64,000 nucleotides of DNA from Aquabacterium sp. (GTDB lineage: Bacteria; Pseudomonadota; Gammaproteobacteria; Burkholderiales; Burkholderiaceae_C): assembly GCA_023150345.1 (NCBI GenBank), contig JAKLLB010000002.1, forward strand, positions 1 to 64,000, in the 5' to 3' direction. The translations under genes and the position numbers were made by a program. The notes under the pieces were generated by a model, which was not told the DNA's origin, did not search any database, and saw only the letters and a list, made by a program, of their open reading frames with translations. The first letter of the stretch is position 1; every line of letters starts with the position of its first letter. Positions 27,189 through 37,485 of the stretch are shown here, in pieces.

Positions 27189-28538
27189 ATGTTCAAGAAG
27201 ATCCTGATCGCCAACCGCGGCGAGATCGCCCTGCGGATCCAGCGGGCCTGTCGCGAGATGGGCATCAAGTCCGTCGTCGTCTACTCCGAGGCCGACCGCG
27301 AGGCCAAGTACGTCAAGTTGGCCGACGAGGCGGTGTGCATCGGGCCGGCGCCGTCGGCACAGAGTTATCTCAACATGCCGGCGATCATCTCCACGGCGGA
27401 GGTGACCGACGCCGAGGCCATCCACCCCGGCTACGGATTCCTCTCGGAAAACGCCGATTTCGCGGAGCGGGTCGAAAAGAGCGGCTTCACGTTCATCGGC
27501 CCGACGCCCGAGTCGATCCGGATCATGGGCGACAAGGTGTCGGCCAAGCAGGCCATGATCCGCTCGGGCGTGCCCTGCGTGCCCGGATCCGAAGGTGCGC
27601 TGCCCGACGACCCGCGAGCCATCATCCAGGCCGCCCGCACCGTCGGCTATCCGGTCATCATCAAGGCCGCAGGCGGCGGCGGCGGACGTGGCATGCGGGT
27701 GGTGCACACCGAGGCCGCGCTGCTCAACGCGGTGCAGATGACACGCACCGAGGCCGGTGCCGCGTTCGGCAATCCGGCGGTCTACATGGAGAAGTTCCTC
27801 GAGAACCCCCGGCACATCGAAATCCAGGTGCTGGCCGACCAGCACCGCAATGCGGTGTGGCTGGGCGAACGCGACTGTTCCATGCAGCGCCGCCACCAGA
27901 AGATCATCGAGGAGGCGCCGGCGCCTGGTGTGCCCCGGCGCGTGATCGAACGCATCGGTGACCGCTGCGCCGCAGCGTGCAAGAAGATCGGCTACCGAGG
28001 TGCGGGTACGTTCGAGTTCCTCTACGAGAACGGCGAGTTCTACTTCATCGAGATGAACACGCGGGTCCAGGTCGAGCACCCGGTCACCGAGTGCGTCACC
28101 GGCATCGACATCGTGCAAATGCAGATCCGGGTCGCCGCGGGTGAGAAACTGCCCTTCGCGCAGCGCAACATCACGCTTCGCGGCCATGCCATCGAGTGCC
28201 GGGTCAACGCGGAGGACCCCTACAAGTTCACCCCCTCACCCGGACGCATCACGATGTGGCACATGCCCGGCGGCCCCGGGGTGCGGGTCGATTCCCACGC
28301 GTACACCAACTACGCGGTGCCTCCCAACTACGACTCGATGATCGGCAAGATCATCGTGCACGGCGACACACGCGAGCAGGCGCTCGCGCGCATGCGCACC
28401 GCCTTGTCAGAGACAGTGGTCGAAGGCATCCACACGAACATCCCACTGCACCGCGAGCTGATGGCCGACGCCAAGTTCGTGGAGGGCGGCACCAGCATCC
28501 ACTACCTGGAAGCCTGGCTCGCGCAGCACAAGCGCTGA
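27189..28538 (+). CDS. accC: Acetyl-CoA carboxylase, biotin carboxylase subunit
   Basis: A 449-residue ATP-grasp enzyme that carboxylates biotin on AccB. It opens [20 protein letters not shown] and contains the glycine-rich ATP lid [11 protein letters not shown], the catalytic [14 protein letters not shown] block and [12 protein letters not shown]. The length and motifs are standard. It is in an operon with accB upstream and prmA 11 bases downstream, as in many proteobacteria. Confidence 0.97.
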   Translation: MFKKILIANRGEIALRIQRACREMGIKSVVVYSEADREAKYVKLADEAVCIGPAPSAQSYLNMPAIISTAEVTDAEAIHPGYGFLSENADFAERVEKSGFTFIGPTPESIRIMGDKVSAKQAMIRSGVPCVPGSEGALPDDPRAIIQAARTVGYPVIIKAAGGGGGRGMRVVHTEAALLNAVQMTRTEAGAAFGNPAVYMEKFLENPRHIEIQVLADQHRNAVWLGERDCSMQRRHQKIIEEAPAPGVPRRVIERIGDRCAAACKKIGYRGAGTFEFLYENGEFYFIEMNTRVQVEHPVTECVTGIDIVQMQIRVAAGEKLPFAQRNITLRGHAIECRVNAEDPYKFTPSPGRITMWHMPGGPGVRVDSHAYTNYAVPPNYDSMIGKIIVHGDTREQALARMRTALSETVVEGIHTNIPLHRELMADAKFVEGGTSIHYLEAWLAQHKR

Positions 28539-28549
28539 TACCGATCGCC

Positions 28550-29461
28550 ATGTTCGAACTGGTCTTGCGCGTACCCGAGACGCTCGTCGAAGCGGTCTCC
28601 GAGGCATTGTCCGAGGATCTCGAGGCGCTTTCGGTTTCGGTGGAAGACGCCGACGCCGGCACCGACGCGGAGCAGGCCTTGTTCGGCGAGCCCGGCCTGC
28701 CCGCTCCGCGCCTGGGCTGGGCGCACTCCACCGTCACGGCGCTGTTCGACACCGAAGTCCAGGCCACCGACGCCGCCACGCTGTTGCGCGCACAGCAGTG
28801 GGCGGCCGAGCTGCAGATCGCAGCGCTGCGCGAGCTGGCCGACCAGGATTGGGTGCGGCTGACGCAGTCGCAGTTTGCGCCGGTGGAAGTCACGCCCAGC
28901 TTCTGGATCGTGCCGAGCTGGCATGAAGCGCCGGCCGCCGCCCGACGCATCATTCGCCTCGACCCTGGTCTGGCTTTCGGCACCGGTACCCATCCGACCA
29001 CCCGAATGTGCCTGCGCTGGATCGCGGCGCAACCCGCCCTTCGGTTGCAACGCGTGCTCGACTATGGTTGCGGCTCCGGCATCCTGGCCATCGGCGCCGC
29101 CCTGCATGGCGCGGCGCAGGTCGATGCCGTGGACATCGACGATGCCGCGGTCGAAGCGGCGTTGGCCAACGCGCAGGCCAATGCCGCAACCCAGGTTCGC
29201 ACCGGCCGTCCCGAACTGGCCGTCGACGAGTACGACACCGTCCTGGCCAACATCCTGGCCACACCACTGAAGCTGCTGGCGCCGCTGCTGGCCGGCCACG
29301 TGAAGCCGGGAGGGCATCTGGTGCTGGCGGGCATCCTCGAGCGGCAAGCCGATGAGCTCGCGCAGGCCTATGCGCCGTGGCTGGCACTGCGGGTCGCCGA
29401 CCGCGAAGACGGCTGGATACTGATGACGGCCCGGCGACCTGCGGCGAACGCCGTGGCATGA
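28550..29461 (+). CDS. prmA: Ribosomal protein L11 methyltransferase
   Basis: A 303-residue SAM-dependent methyltransferase that trimethylates ribosomal protein L11. An N-terminal substrate-recognition domain (about 1-100) precedes the Rossmann domain with the SAM motif LDYGCGSGILAIGAALHGA near 170, preceded by PGLAFGTGTHPTT, the PrmA signature. I start at the ATG at 28550, which gives the normal FELVLRV opening. It follows accC directly and precedes a DUF3426 protein. Confidence 0.95.
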   Translation: MFELVLRVPETLVEAVSEALSEDLEALSVSVEDADAGTDAEQALFGEPGLPAPRLGWAHSTVTALFDTEVQATDAATLLRAQQWAAELQIAALRELADQDWVRLTQSQFAPVEVTPSFWIVPSWHEAPAAARRIIRLDPGLAFGTGTHPTTRMCLRWIAAQPALRLQRVLDYGCGSGILAIGAALHGAAQVDAVDIDDAAVEAALANAQANAATQVRTGRPELAVDEYDTVLANILATPLKLLAPLLAGHVKPGGHLVLAGILERQADELAQAYAPWLALRVADREDGWILMTARRPAANAVA

Positions 29462-29468
29462 TCGTCGC

Positions 29469-30467
29469 ATGAGCCTCGCTACACGCTGTACCGAATGCGG
29501 CACGGTGTTCCGTGTCGTCGAGGACCAGTTGAAGGTGTCCGAGGGTTGGGTGCGCTGCGGCCGCTGCTCCGCGGTGTTCAATGCCCTGGAGAACCTTTGC
29601 GAGATCGAGGCCGATCCGGTCTACCGCCCAGCCACCACCCGCAGCGCTGCCGGTGGTGAACCCGAGGCTGCTCGCCGCGATGCGCCTGTCGCCGCCGATG
29701 CCGCGCACGATGACGACAACTGGGCTTCGACCTCCGCCCCGTCCGCCTACGGCCCGGAGTCACACCCCGAGGCAAGTGCCGATGAGCCGCAACCGGGCGC
29801 GCTGCTGCAAAGGCCCAGCGGGCCGGCCTTGGACACCACAGAGCCGTTCATCGAGTTCCCTGAACCGAGTGCGACCGAAGGATCTCCCGCGGCGATCGTG
29901 CATGTGGGGGGGCTGGACGCGCCCGCCGACACCCATGGCTCTGCGGGCGCGCCTGCGACGCCTCAGTTCTTGAAGGCAGCGGAGCGGGCCGCCTATTGGC
30001 GCCGGCCGGGAGTACGCATCGCATTGGCCACAGGTGGGCTGGCGCTGGCGCTTTTGCTCGCCCTACAAGCTGCGGTGGCCTGGCGCGACCTGCTCGCCGC
30101 GCACGTTCCGGCTGCTGCACCTGCACTGACGCGTTGGTGCGAGTGGACCGGCTGCCGCATCACGCCATTGCGGCGCATCGACCGACTGTCGGTCGACTCC
30201 AGCGGGCTCATCCGCCTCGAAGGCGCCGCCTTGTACCGGCTCACGGTCGTGCTGCGCAACCGTGCCGACACCGCGGTGATGACGCCTGCGCTGGATCTCA
30301 GCCTCACCGACGGCCAGGGCCGCCTGATCGCCCGCAAGGCTCTGCAAGGCTCCGACCTCGGGCTGCCGCCGGTGCTGGCCGCCGGCCAGGAACTGCCCCT
30401 GCAAGCCACGCTTTCTGCCGGCGACAAGCGCCTCAGCGGCTACACCGTGGAGCTGTTCTACCCCTGA
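29469..30467 (+). CDS. Zinc-ribbon domain and DUF3426 membrane protein
   Basis: A 332-residue protein. The N-terminal MJ0042-type zinc ribbon has cysteines at 7, 10, 30 and 33 (CTECGTVF and CGRC). A long low-complexity acidic/proline stretch follows, then one transmembrane helix (about 180-200, ALATGGLALALLLALQAAVAW) and a DUF3426 C-terminal domain with immunoglobulin-like strands (RLEGAALYRLTVVLRNRADTA). The function is unknown. The layout suggests a cytoplasmic zinc finger tethered to a periplasmic domain. It sits eight bases after prmA, its usual partner in Burkholderiales. Confidence 0.85.
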   Translation: MSLATRCTECGTVFRVVEDQLKVSEGWVRCGRCSAVFNALENLCEIEADPVYRPATTRSAAGGEPEAARRDAPVAADAAHDDDNWASTSAPSAYGPESHPEASADEPQPGALLQRPSGPALDTTEPFIEFPEPSATEGSPAAIVHVGGLDAPADTHGSAGAPATPQFLKAAERAAYWRRPGVRIALATGGLALALLLALQAAVAWRDLLAAHVPAAAPALTRWCEWTGCRITPLRRIDRLSVDSSGLIRLEGAALYRLTVVLRNRADTAVMTPALDLSLTDGQGRLIARKALQGSDLGLPPVLAAGQELPLQATLSAGDKRLSGYTVELFYP

Positions 30468-30526
30468 GCCGCGCATTCCGCCGCGGCCCCACCACCCCCG
30501 GCTGTACCGGGGCATCCTCACCTGCC

Positions 30527-31441
30527 ATGTCCATCCTGATCTGCGGCTCGCTGGCCTTCGACACCATCACCAACTTCCCGGGCCGCTTTGCACAGCAGAT
30601 CCTGCCCGAGCAGGTGCACATCCTGAACGTTTCGTTCCTGGTGCCCACACTGCGCCGCGAGTTCGGTGGCTGCGCCGGCAACATCGCCTACACGCTGCAC
30701 CTCCTGGGCCAGCGACCGGTGGTGATGGCAGCGGTAGGCAACGACGGCGACGAGTACCTGGCGCGCCTGCAAGCGTGGGGCGCCGATACGTCACTGGTGC
30801 GGCGATGCAATGAGACCTACACCGCGCAAGCCATCATCATCACCGATCAGGACAACAACCAGATCACCGCGTTCCACCCGGGCGCCATGGAACTGGCACA
30901 CGCGACACCAGTGCCACCGCAGCGGCCGGACATCCGCCTGGGCATCATCGCACCGGACGGTCGCGAGGCGATGATGGCGCATGCCCAGCAGATGGCCGAG
31001 GCCGGCATCCCGTTCGTGTTCGACCCCGGTCAGGGCCTGCCGATGTTCGACGGCGCCGAGCTGCGGCAGTTCGTGTCGCTGGCCCGCTGGGTGGCCGTCA
31101 ACGACTACGAAGCCCGCATGCTGTGCGAACGCATGGGCACGACGCTCGACGGCCTGTCGCGCGAGCCGAACCTGCGGGGCGTGATCGTCACCTTGGGCGC
31201 CGCGGGCTGCGAGCTCTGGCAAGGCGGGCAGTGCACGCACGTGGCCGGAGTACCGGCCAGCGCTGTCGTCGATCCGACCGGGTGCGGTGACGCCTTCCGC
31301 GGTGCCTTGCTGCACGGCCTGCTGCAGGGCTGGCCGCTCGAGCGGTGCGTGCGACTGGGCAACCATGTGGGTGCGCTGAAGATTGCACAGCGGGGCGGGC
31401 AGAACCATCGCCTGCCGGTGGAGTTGCTGTCGGCGGCCTGA
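30527..31441 (+). CDS. PfkB-family carbohydrate kinase (adenosine-kinase-like)
   Basis: A 304-residue ribokinase-superfamily protein. The N-terminal glycine pair GGCAGNIAYTLHLLG and the C-terminal catalytic motif DPTGCGDAFRGALLHG (Asp near 254) are clear. The sequence resembles the adenosine/carbohydrate kinase group common in Burkholderiales, but the substrate cannot be told from sequence. I start at the ATG at 30527, which opens SILICGSLAFD; longer frames reach back into the DUF3426 gene. It converges on the formyl-THF ligase gene. Confidence 0.85.
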   Translation: MSILICGSLAFDTITNFPGRFAQQILPEQVHILNVSFLVPTLRREFGGCAGNIAYTLHLLGQRPVVMAAVGNDGDEYLARLQAWGADTSLVRRCNETYTAQAIIITDQDNNQITAFHPGAMELAHATPVPPQRPDIRLGIIAPDGREAMMAHAQQMAEAGIPFVFDPGQGLPMFDGAELRQFVSLARWVAVNDYEARMLCERMGTTLDGLSREPNLRGVIVTLGAAGCELWQGGQCTHVAGVPASAVVDPTGCGDAFRGALLHGLLQGWPLERCVRLGNHVGALKIAQRGGQNHRLPVELLSAA

Positions 31442-31480
31442 TGGGCACCGACCCCGTGGCGCACGCCGCTGCCCCGGCGC

Positions 31481-32077
31481 CTAATCCGGCCGTTGCCAGG
31501 CCAGACCGTCCTCGGTGAGCACGGCGTCCAGCGGGACATCGTGTGGCTCTGGCTGCAGCCACGGAAGATAGCCATGTGCGTAGCCGACACCCACCGTGTA
31601 GGGCCTGGGCTGCAACACGGCCAGCGTGCGATCGTAGAACCCGCCGCCGTAGCCCAGCCTCACGCCCCGCGGGCCGAAGCCCACACAGGGCACCAGCAGG
31701 AGATCGGGCTCGAAGGCCTCGGTGTCCTTGGGCTTCGGTATGCCGTAGGCATCGTCCTCCATCGGACAACCGGGGTACCAGACATGGAAGCGCAATTGCC
31801 GGGTGTCGCGGTCGATCACCGGCAGCCCGATGCGTCGGTCGGGCTCGGCCTCGCTCCAGCGGAACAGCGCCGGCAGCGCATCGAACTCGCCCTTGATCGG
31901 CCAATAGGCGCCGATGCTGCACTCGGACCGACCGACCAGCCACACCCGCAGCACCTCCTGCAGGTGGACCGCCCGCTGATGTCGATCGAGCATGGCCTGG
32001 CGCTCGGCCTGGAGCTGCCTGCGCAGCGATCGCTTGTCGTGCGTGGGTTCGAGGCTGAAGGGAAGTTCGCCGCTCAT
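31481..32077 (-). CDS. 5-formyltetrahydrofolate cyclo-ligase
   Basis: A 198-residue enzyme that converts 5-formyl-THF to 5,10-methenyl-THF with ATP. It shows the basic N-terminal KRSLRRQLQAERQAM, the substrate region AYWPIKGEFDALPAL and the ATP-binding RLGYGGGFYDRTL with PDLLLVPCVGF before it. The ATG at 32077 is chosen because the protein then starts just before the basic helix; an upstream ATG at 32134 would add 19 residues without support. In E. coli the homologue (YgfA/FAU1) lies by 6S RNA; I saw no 6S candidate here. Confidence 0.92.
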   Translation of the reverse strand: MSGELPFSLEPTHDKRSLRRQLQAERQAMLDRHQRAVHLQEVLRVWLVGRSECSIGAYWPIKGEFDALPALFRWSEAEPDRRIGLPVIDRDTRQLRFHVWYPGCPMEDDAYGIPKPKDTEAFEPDLLLVPCVGFGPRGVRLGYGGGFYDRTLAVLQPRPYTVGVGYAHGYLPWLQPEPHDVPLDAVLTEDGLAWQRPD

Positions 32078-32141
32078 GACCGGGCATTGTCGCCTCTCGC
32101 GCTGCCGGCGCGCGTGCGCACTCACCCTCGACACGCCGATC

Positions 32142-32564
32142 TCAAGCAGCGAAGCGGTCGACCGGTGATCCTGCGCCTTGGGCCCGACGCGCCACGCCCT
32201 CGACAGCGCGCGCCGCGGAGCTCAGGCGCGCGGCCAGTCCATGCAATGCACGCGCAGCACCGCGGCGCAGCACACCTGTCGCTGCGGCCCCATCGGGTTC
32301 GACGCGTTCCCAGCTCACCGTGACAGGCTCGCTGGCATCCCAAGGCCCGACCAGCAGATCAGCGCCACCCGCAAGCGGCAGGCGCCCACCGGCCTCGACG
32401 ACCCAGTCGTCGAGTTCGCCCTGGCGCGTGATCCAGGCCCGCCCCTGGCACACGGACAGCCAGCCATCATGAGGCACCGCCATGTGCGACGCACGCGCCA
32501 ATTCGATCGCCTTGTGATGCGTACCCAGCCGCACGGGACTGTTTGATTGATGTCGAGGACTCAT
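32142..32564 (-). CDS. DUF2917 domain protein
   Basis: A 140-residue protein of unknown function. The DUF2917 region covers about residues 18-90 (LARASHMAVPHDGWLSVCQGRAWITRQGELDDWVVEAG), a cupin-like strand pattern. An Ala/Arg-rich tail follows. It lies divergent from a LysR regulator with a 90-base gap, an arrangement seen repeatedly in Burkholderiales, so it is probably a target of that regulator (inference). Confidence 0.78.
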   Translation of the reverse strand: MSPRHQSNSPVRLGTHHKAIELARASHMAVPHDGWLSVCQGRAWITRQGELDDWVVEAGGRLPLAGGADLLVGPWDASEPVTVSWERVEPDGAAATGVLRRGAARALHGLAARLSSAARAVEGVARRAQGAGSPVDRFAA

Positions 32565-32590
32565 AATCCAATCCTTCAGGGTTGACCCGC

Positions 32591-32620
32591 ATATTGCCAG
32601 CGAATCTCTCGATACTCCAA
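32591..32620 (-). promoter_or_regulatory. Putative promoter of the DUF2917 gene
   Basis: On the minus strand TTGGAG (32615-32620) and CAATAT (32591-32596) are separated by 18 bases, a plausible -35/-10 pair inside the 90-base divergent gap with lysR. A LysR-type operator would be expected to overlap it, but no convincing T-N11-A palindrome was found. Confidence 0.35.
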
Positions 32621-32654
32621 TGACGACGACATCCCTCATTGATGCTCGATTCGC

Positions 32655-33668
32655 ATGAAACAGCATCCTCACAGGCCGATTGCACTCGACGGATTGCGCA
32701 CCTTCCAGGCGGTGGCGCAGCGCCTGTCGTTCAGTGGCGCCGCCGAGCAGTTGCACCTGACCCAGTCCGCGGTAAGCCGGCAGATCAAGGCGCTCGAGGT
32801 CGAAGTCGGGCTGCCGCTGTTCAATCGCGGCACACGGTTTGTGGAACTGACCACCGCTGGCGCGGCCCTGCTGCAGGCGGCGGCGCCAGCGCTCGAGCAG
32901 ATCGACCGCACCGTGCGGCAACTGCGTGTCGCCCGCGGCCGACAGCACCTGACCGTGTCCACGTTCGCATCGTTCGCCACGCTTTGGGTGATGCCCCGGC
33001 TGGCCCAGTTCCAGCGAGACCATCCGGACATCGACATTCGGCTATCGGCCACCGACAGGCTGGTCGACCTCGACGACCCCGAGGTCGACATGCTGCTGCG
33101 CTACGACTACGCGCACAACATGCCTCCCCAGGCCGAGCGACTGTTCAACGACGTGCTGGCGCCAATGACGAGCCCGCGCCTGATGGAACAGGTGCGCAGC
33201 GGCTCCGCGCCGCCCCTCTCCCACCCGGCAGACCTGGCCGGGCACACGCTGCTCGAAGAGGACGACCATCGGCCGAGTGCCTACTCGCTGAGCTGGCGGC
33301 GCTGGTTGCAACTGCACGGCCAGGGTCAGCTCGAGCCCCGCCGGTGGGTGTACCTGAACTTCACGCACCAGCAGGTGCAGGGCGCACTTGCTGGCCAGGG
33401 CATCGCCCTGGCTCGCCTGCCCATGGTGCACGACCTGCAAGCGCGCGGCGAACTCGTCGAGCCTTTCGGTTCCGGCGCCCGCATGAACGGCGAGGCCGCG
33501 TACTGGCTGGTGCTGATGCCTCAGGCACGGCTGCGGCCGGCGCTCCAGGCGTTTGCGCAATGGGTGCGGGCAGAGGCCACGCGCACGCGACAGGCGATCG
33601 GCGAGGTCGCCTCGCCGGACCTGCCCGAGCCTATCCGCGGTCGGCGCGAACCGTCCCAGAGGCGTTGA
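32655..33668 (+). CDS. LysR family transcriptional regulator
   Basis: A 337-residue regulator with an N-terminal winged helix-turn-helix (about 9-68: LRTFQAVAQRLSFSGAAEQL, LTQSAVSRQIKALE, FNRGTRFVELT) and a periplasmic-binding-like effector domain from about 95, in the GcvA-like style (VSTFASFATLWVMPRLAQF). It probably controls the divergent DUF2917 gene and itself. The effector is unknown. The last 20 residues are charged and unconserved in appearance. Confidence 0.9.
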   Translation: MKQHPHRPIALDGLRTFQAVAQRLSFSGAAEQLHLTQSAVSRQIKALEVEVGLPLFNRGTRFVELTTAGAALLQAAAPALEQIDRTVRQLRVARGRQHLTVSTFASFATLWVMPRLAQFQRDHPDIDIRLSATDRLVDLDDPEVDMLLRYDYAHNMPPQAERLFNDVLAPMTSPRLMEQVRSGSAPPLSHPADLAGHTLLEEDDHRPSAYSLSWRRWLQLHGQGQLEPRRWVYLNFTHQQVQGALAGQGIALARLPMVHDLQARGELVEPFGSGARMNGEAAYWLVLMPQARLRPALQAFAQWVRAEATRTRQAIGEVASPDLPEPIRGRREPSQRR

Positions 33669-33770
33669 TGAACAGCGGCACGAGCGGCCTGGCCCGGCTA
33701 CAGGGCCCACGCGCCGCACGAATGGATGCCCTGCACTACGATGGCAGCTGTGCCACTGGAGGATCTCGAC

Positions 33771-34457
33771 ATGCGCCTGTGCATCGGAAACAAGAACTAC
33801 TCGTCATGGTCGATGCGGCCTTGGGTGCTGATGCGCCAGTTCGGCATCGCCTTCGACGAATTGATGCTGCGCTTCGGCGGTGGCTTCGAGACCGGCTCGG
33901 AGTTCAAGCTGGCGGCCTCGCGGCTGTCGCCGACCGCACGCGTGCCCGTGCTGATCGACGGTGAGCTGACCGTCTGGGACTCGCTGTCGATCGCCGAGTA
34001 CCTGGCCGAGAAGTACCCGGCCCAGGCACTTTGGCCGCGTCATCCGCATGCCCGCGCCCGCGCCCGCAGCGTGTGCGCGGAGATGCATTCGGGATTCACT
34101 GCGCTGCGCACCCACTGCCCGATGAACATCGAGGCGTCGCTGCCCGAGGTGGGTGCCCGGCTGATGAGCGAACAGCCCGGTGTGCGGGTGGACCTGGCGC
34201 GCATCGTGGCGATGTGGCTACAGGCGCTGGCCGATCACCGCGGACCCTGGCTGTTCGGCGATTACTCCATCGCCGACGCGTACTACGCGCCGGTGGCCAC
34301 GCGCATCCGAACCTACGGCCTGCCCGTGCCGGACGAGGTGCAGGCCTACGTCGACCGCCTGCATGCCAGCCCCGGCGTGGCCGCCTGGGTGCGCGAGGCA
34401 CAGCGGGAACACGACTTCGTGGCTGCCGACGAGCCCTATCGCCGTGCGCCGACCTGA
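33771..34457 (+). CDS. Glutathione S-transferase family protein
   Basis: A 228-residue GST. The N-terminal thioredoxin-like domain has the catalytic-serine region NYSSWSMRPWVLMRQ and the cis-Pro segment ARVPVLIDG, followed by the glutathione-binding DSLSIAEYLAE. The C-terminal helical domain ends PGVAAWVREAQREHDF. It resembles the YfcF-type GSTs; the substrate is unknown. The ATG at 33771 has GGAGG about 8 bases upstream, which settles the start. Confidence 0.9.
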   Translation: MRLCIGNKNYSSWSMRPWVLMRQFGIAFDELMLRFGGGFETGSEFKLAASRLSPTARVPVLIDGELTVWDSLSIAEYLAEKYPAQALWPRHPHARARARSVCAEMHSGFTALRTHCPMNIEASLPEVGARLMSEQPGVRVDLARIVAMWLQALADHRGPWLFGDYSIADAYYAPVATRIRTYGLPVPDEVQAYVDRLHASPGVAAWVREAQREHDFVAADEPYRRAPT

Positions 34458-34519
34458 GGCCTGCGCCGCGGAGCCGACACCCGCCACTGCGTCGTGGTGC
34501 CGGCTGCGGGCACCCTGAT

Positions 34520-36574
34520 ATGAACCACACGCCTGTCCCTGTCCTGCCCCTGCCGTGGCACCACCTGGGTGCCTTCTTGGCCGCTGCCGCGTTGGCGGCG
34601 CCGGTCGTGGCCCGCGCCGCGCCGCCCGCTCCCACGTCCGGCCAGTTCGTCGCTGCCGAGGCGCGCGAGGCCGCCCGCAAGCGCGACCGCCCTCGGCTTG
34701 CCACCATGCGCGAGGCTGCTCAGGCAACGGGACACCCCCTGTTGCCATGGGTGGAGTACTGGGACCTCGGCAGTCGACTGACCGAAGCCAAGGCCGAGGA
34801 AGTCGACGCGTTCTTCGAGCGCTGGCGCGGCAGCTACCTCGAGGACCGGCTGCGCAACGACTGGTTGCTCGAGTTGGGGCGCCGGCGCGATTGGGCGGCC
34901 ATCTCGCGCGAGTACCCACGGTTCCGCATGAACGACGACCGCGAGGTCACCTGCTGGTGGCTGCTCACCGAGCACCTGCAGGGCCGTGACGTGCGCGACG
35001 CCGCACGCCAGGCCTGGTTTGCCCAGCGCGAAGCGGACGAAGGGTGCACCATGCTGGCCACGGCACTGGTGGACCGCCGCATCCTGGGGGCCGACGACGT
35101 CTGGCGCAAGGCCCGCTTGTCGGTCGAGGCGCAGCGCCCCGCGATGGCCCGCACCGCAGTCGGCCTGTTGGGCAGCGTACCGCTGCGCGAACTCACCGAA
35201 GCTCTGGACAACCCGCTGCGTTACTTGCGCCGCGCGGCCAGCACCACCAGCACGCAGGCACGCCAGGAGTTGCGTGTGCTCGCAACCATGCGGGTGGCCG
35301 CCAACGACGCCGACGTGGCAGCGGGCTTGCTCGAGCGCGGCTTGGGGATCGGCGCCGAACAAGCGGCCTGGGCGTGGGCGTACACCGCGCGCCAGGCTGC
35401 GTTCAAGCTGTCGGCCGACGCGACGGCGCACTACCGGCGTGCATGGGCGTTGGCCCTCTCCCACGCGGCCGCGCCCGGATGGAGCGACGAGACGCTGGCC
35501 TGGGCCGCGCGCGCACCCCTGCGCGCACCGCGCGAGCGAGACCGCTGGGCACTGGTGATGCGAGCCATCGACGCGATGCCCCCCACGATGCAGGCCGACG
35601 CGACCTGGGTGTACTGGAAGGCACGCGCCCTGCAGGCCACGGCCGGCGCAGGTGCGGCATCGGCCGCCGAGGGGCAGCGCTCGCAGGCGCGGCAATTGCT
35701 CGAAGCCATCGCCAGCCCGGTGCATTTCTACGGCCAACTGGCGCTGGAAGACCTGGGGCGTCAGCCTTCGCTGCCACCGCCGCCAGCCGCCACCACGGCG
35801 GCTGAGCGCGATGCCGCACGTGCGCACCCGGGCCTGTCGCGCGCCATGCTGCTGGCCGGCGCCGGATTGCGCGACGAAGCCCGGCGGGAGTGGAACTTCT
35901 CGCTGCGTGGCATGGGTGAGCGCGAACTGCTGGCCGCCGCCCGTTGGGCCTGCGAAGCCGCCGACTGGCAGCTGTGCATCAACACCAGCGACCGCACCCG
36001 CGAGTCGATGGACCTGTCCACTCGCTACCCCATGCCCTTCAGCGCGGAGATCCTCCAGGCCTCGGCGGCACAGTCGCTGGACCCGGCCTTCGTGTTCGGG
36101 TTGATCCGGCAAGAGACCCGATTCATGTCCCGACTGCGCTCACACGCCGGTGCCAGCGGACTGATGCAGCTGATGCCGGCCACCGCGCGATGGGTGGCTC
36201 GCAAGACCGGCGCCGAACTGCGCGCCCAGCAGCCGGAGCAGTTGTTCGAGCCGGAGCTGAACCTGAAGCTGGGCACGGCCTACCTGCGCATGGTGCTCGA
36301 CGACCTCGCGGGCTCGCTTCCGCTGGCCGCCGCCGCATACAACGCCGGCCCGGGTCGACCACGCCGATGGCGCGAGGGGCCAGTGCTGGAACCCGCTGCA
36401 TGGGCCGAGAACGTACCCTTCTTCGAAACCCGCGACTACGTGAAGAAGGTGCTGTCCAACAGCGTGGTCTATGCAGCGCTGCTGCAAGCGCCCAATCCGG
36501 CACTCAAGCCCAGGCTCGGTCCGGGCATAGGTCCGCGGGACGGCGGCCCGCCCGTCAACACCGAACTGCCATGA
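34520..36574 (+). CDS. slt: Soluble lytic murein transglycosylase (Slt70-like)
   Basis: A 684-residue periplasmic enzyme that cleaves peptidoglycan with formation of 1,6-anhydro-MurNAc. A signal peptide covers about 1-34 (AAALAAPVVARAA). A long alpha-superhelical region (about 60-480) leads to the SLT domain, with the catalytic Glu in LIRQETRFMSR near 531, then ASGLMQLMPATARW and AAYNAGPGRPRRW. The start at 34520 gives a clear signal peptide. The stop overlaps the following epimerase ATG (ATGA). Confidence 0.92.
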   Translation: MNHTPVPVLPLPWHHLGAFLAAAALAAPVVARAAPPAPTSGQFVAAEAREAARKRDRPRLATMREAAQATGHPLLPWVEYWDLGSRLTEAKAEEVDAFFERWRGSYLEDRLRNDWLLELGRRRDWAAISREYPRFRMNDDREVTCWWLLTEHLQGRDVRDAARQAWFAQREADEGCTMLATALVDRRILGADDVWRKARLSVEAQRPAMARTAVGLLGSVPLRELTEALDNPLRYLRRAASTTSTQARQELRVLATMRVAANDADVAAGLLERGLGIGAEQAAWAWAYTARQAAFKLSADATAHYRRAWALALSHAAAPGWSDETLAWAARAPLRAPRERDRWALVMRAIDAMPPTMQADATWVYWKARALQATAGAGAASAAEGQRSQARQLLEAIASPVHFYGQLALEDLGRQPSLPPPPAATTAAERDAARAHPGLSRAMLLAGAGLRDEARREWNFSLRGMGERELLAAARWACEAADWQLCINTSDRTRESMDLSTRYPMPFSAEILQASAAQSLDPAFVFGLIRQETRFMSRLRSHAGASGLMQLMPATARWVARKTGAELRAQQPEQLFEPELNLKLGTAYLRMVLDDLAGSLPLAAAAYNAGPGRPRRWREGPVLEPAAWAENVPFFETRDYVKKVLSNSVVYAALLQAPNPALKPRLGPGIGPRDGGPPVNTELP

Positions 36575-37485
36575 CGACCGACACCGCCGCACCCATGTAC
36601 GTCGTGACTGGCGGCACAGGCTTCGTCGGGCGGCATCTGTGCGCACGCCTCGCGGCCCGCAGACCCGACGCCGTCGTGCGTGTACCGACCCGCCACATGG
36701 CCACCATGCCAGCGCTCGCGCCGCTGCCGCCGGTGCAACTGGTGCGCGCCGATGTGAGTGACGTCGGCCGCATGCAGGCGGTGCTGCACGGTGCCCAGGC
36801 GCTGGTGCATCTGGTGGCAGTGCTGCACGGCGATGCCGCCCGCTTTGAACGCATGCATGTGGCACTTCCACGCGCGCTCGTGCAGGCCTGCCGGGCCTCC
36901 GGCGTGCGGCGGGTCGTGCACGTGAGCGCCCTCGGCGTATCTGCAAGTGCGCCCAGCCACTACTTGCGCAGCAAGGCCGCCGGCGAGGCGGTTTGGCGCG
37001 ACAGCGGGCTGGATGTGACCATCCTGCGCCCGTCGGTGATCTTCGGCGAGGACGACCGCTTCACCCGCTTGTTTGCCCGCCTGCTGGCGCTGGCCCCCGT
37101 GTTGCCGCTGGCCGGTGCCGACGCGCGCTTCCAGCCGGTTTGGGTGGGCGACGTGGCCGAGGCCATCGCGCGCTGCCTGGAACGGCCTCAGACGATCGGC
37201 CAGGTCATCGAGTGCGCCGGTCCGCGCGAGATGACCCTGCGCGAGGTGGTGCAGGCTGTGGGCCGGATGAGCGGCCACCAGCGGCCAGTACTCGGCCTGC
37301 CCGATGCGCTGGCGCGCCTGCAGGCAGCCGCGCTGCAGTGCCTGCCTGGCGAGCCGCTGATGTCGGCGGACAACCTGCGCTCGATGCAGGTGCCCAATGT
37401 CGCGTCGCGGCAGTACCCGGGCCTCGAGGCGCTGGACATCGTGCCCCAGCCGCTCGAACGGCTGTCGACCAGCTTCGCGCGATGA
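36571..37485 (+). CDS. NAD(P)-binding epimerase/reductase, complex I NDUFA9-like
   Basis: A 304-residue short-chain (extended) dehydrogenase fold with the Rossmann motif TGGTGFVG at 13-20 and [22 protein letters not shown] carrying a YxxxK-type pair. The spacing resembles the NDUFA9 subfamily of complex I assembly-like proteins common in betaproteobacteria. The substrate is unknown. It overlaps slt at its start and cca at its end by four bases each, so slt, this gene and cca form one translational unit. Confidence 0.82.
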   Translation: MTTDTAAPMYVVTGGTGFVGRHLCARLAARRPDAVVRVPTRHMATMPALAPLPPVQLVRADVSDVGRMQAVLHGAQALVHLVAVLHGDAARFERMHVALPRALVQACRASGVRRVVHVSALGVSASAPSHYLRSKAAGEAVWRDSGLDVTILRPSVIFGEDDRFTRLFARLLALAPVLPLAGADARFQPVWVGDVAEAIARCLERPQTIGQVIECAGPREMTLREVVQAVGRMSGHQRPVLGLPDALARLQAAALQCLPGEPLMSADNLRSMQVPNVASRQYPGLEALDIVPQPLERLSTSFAR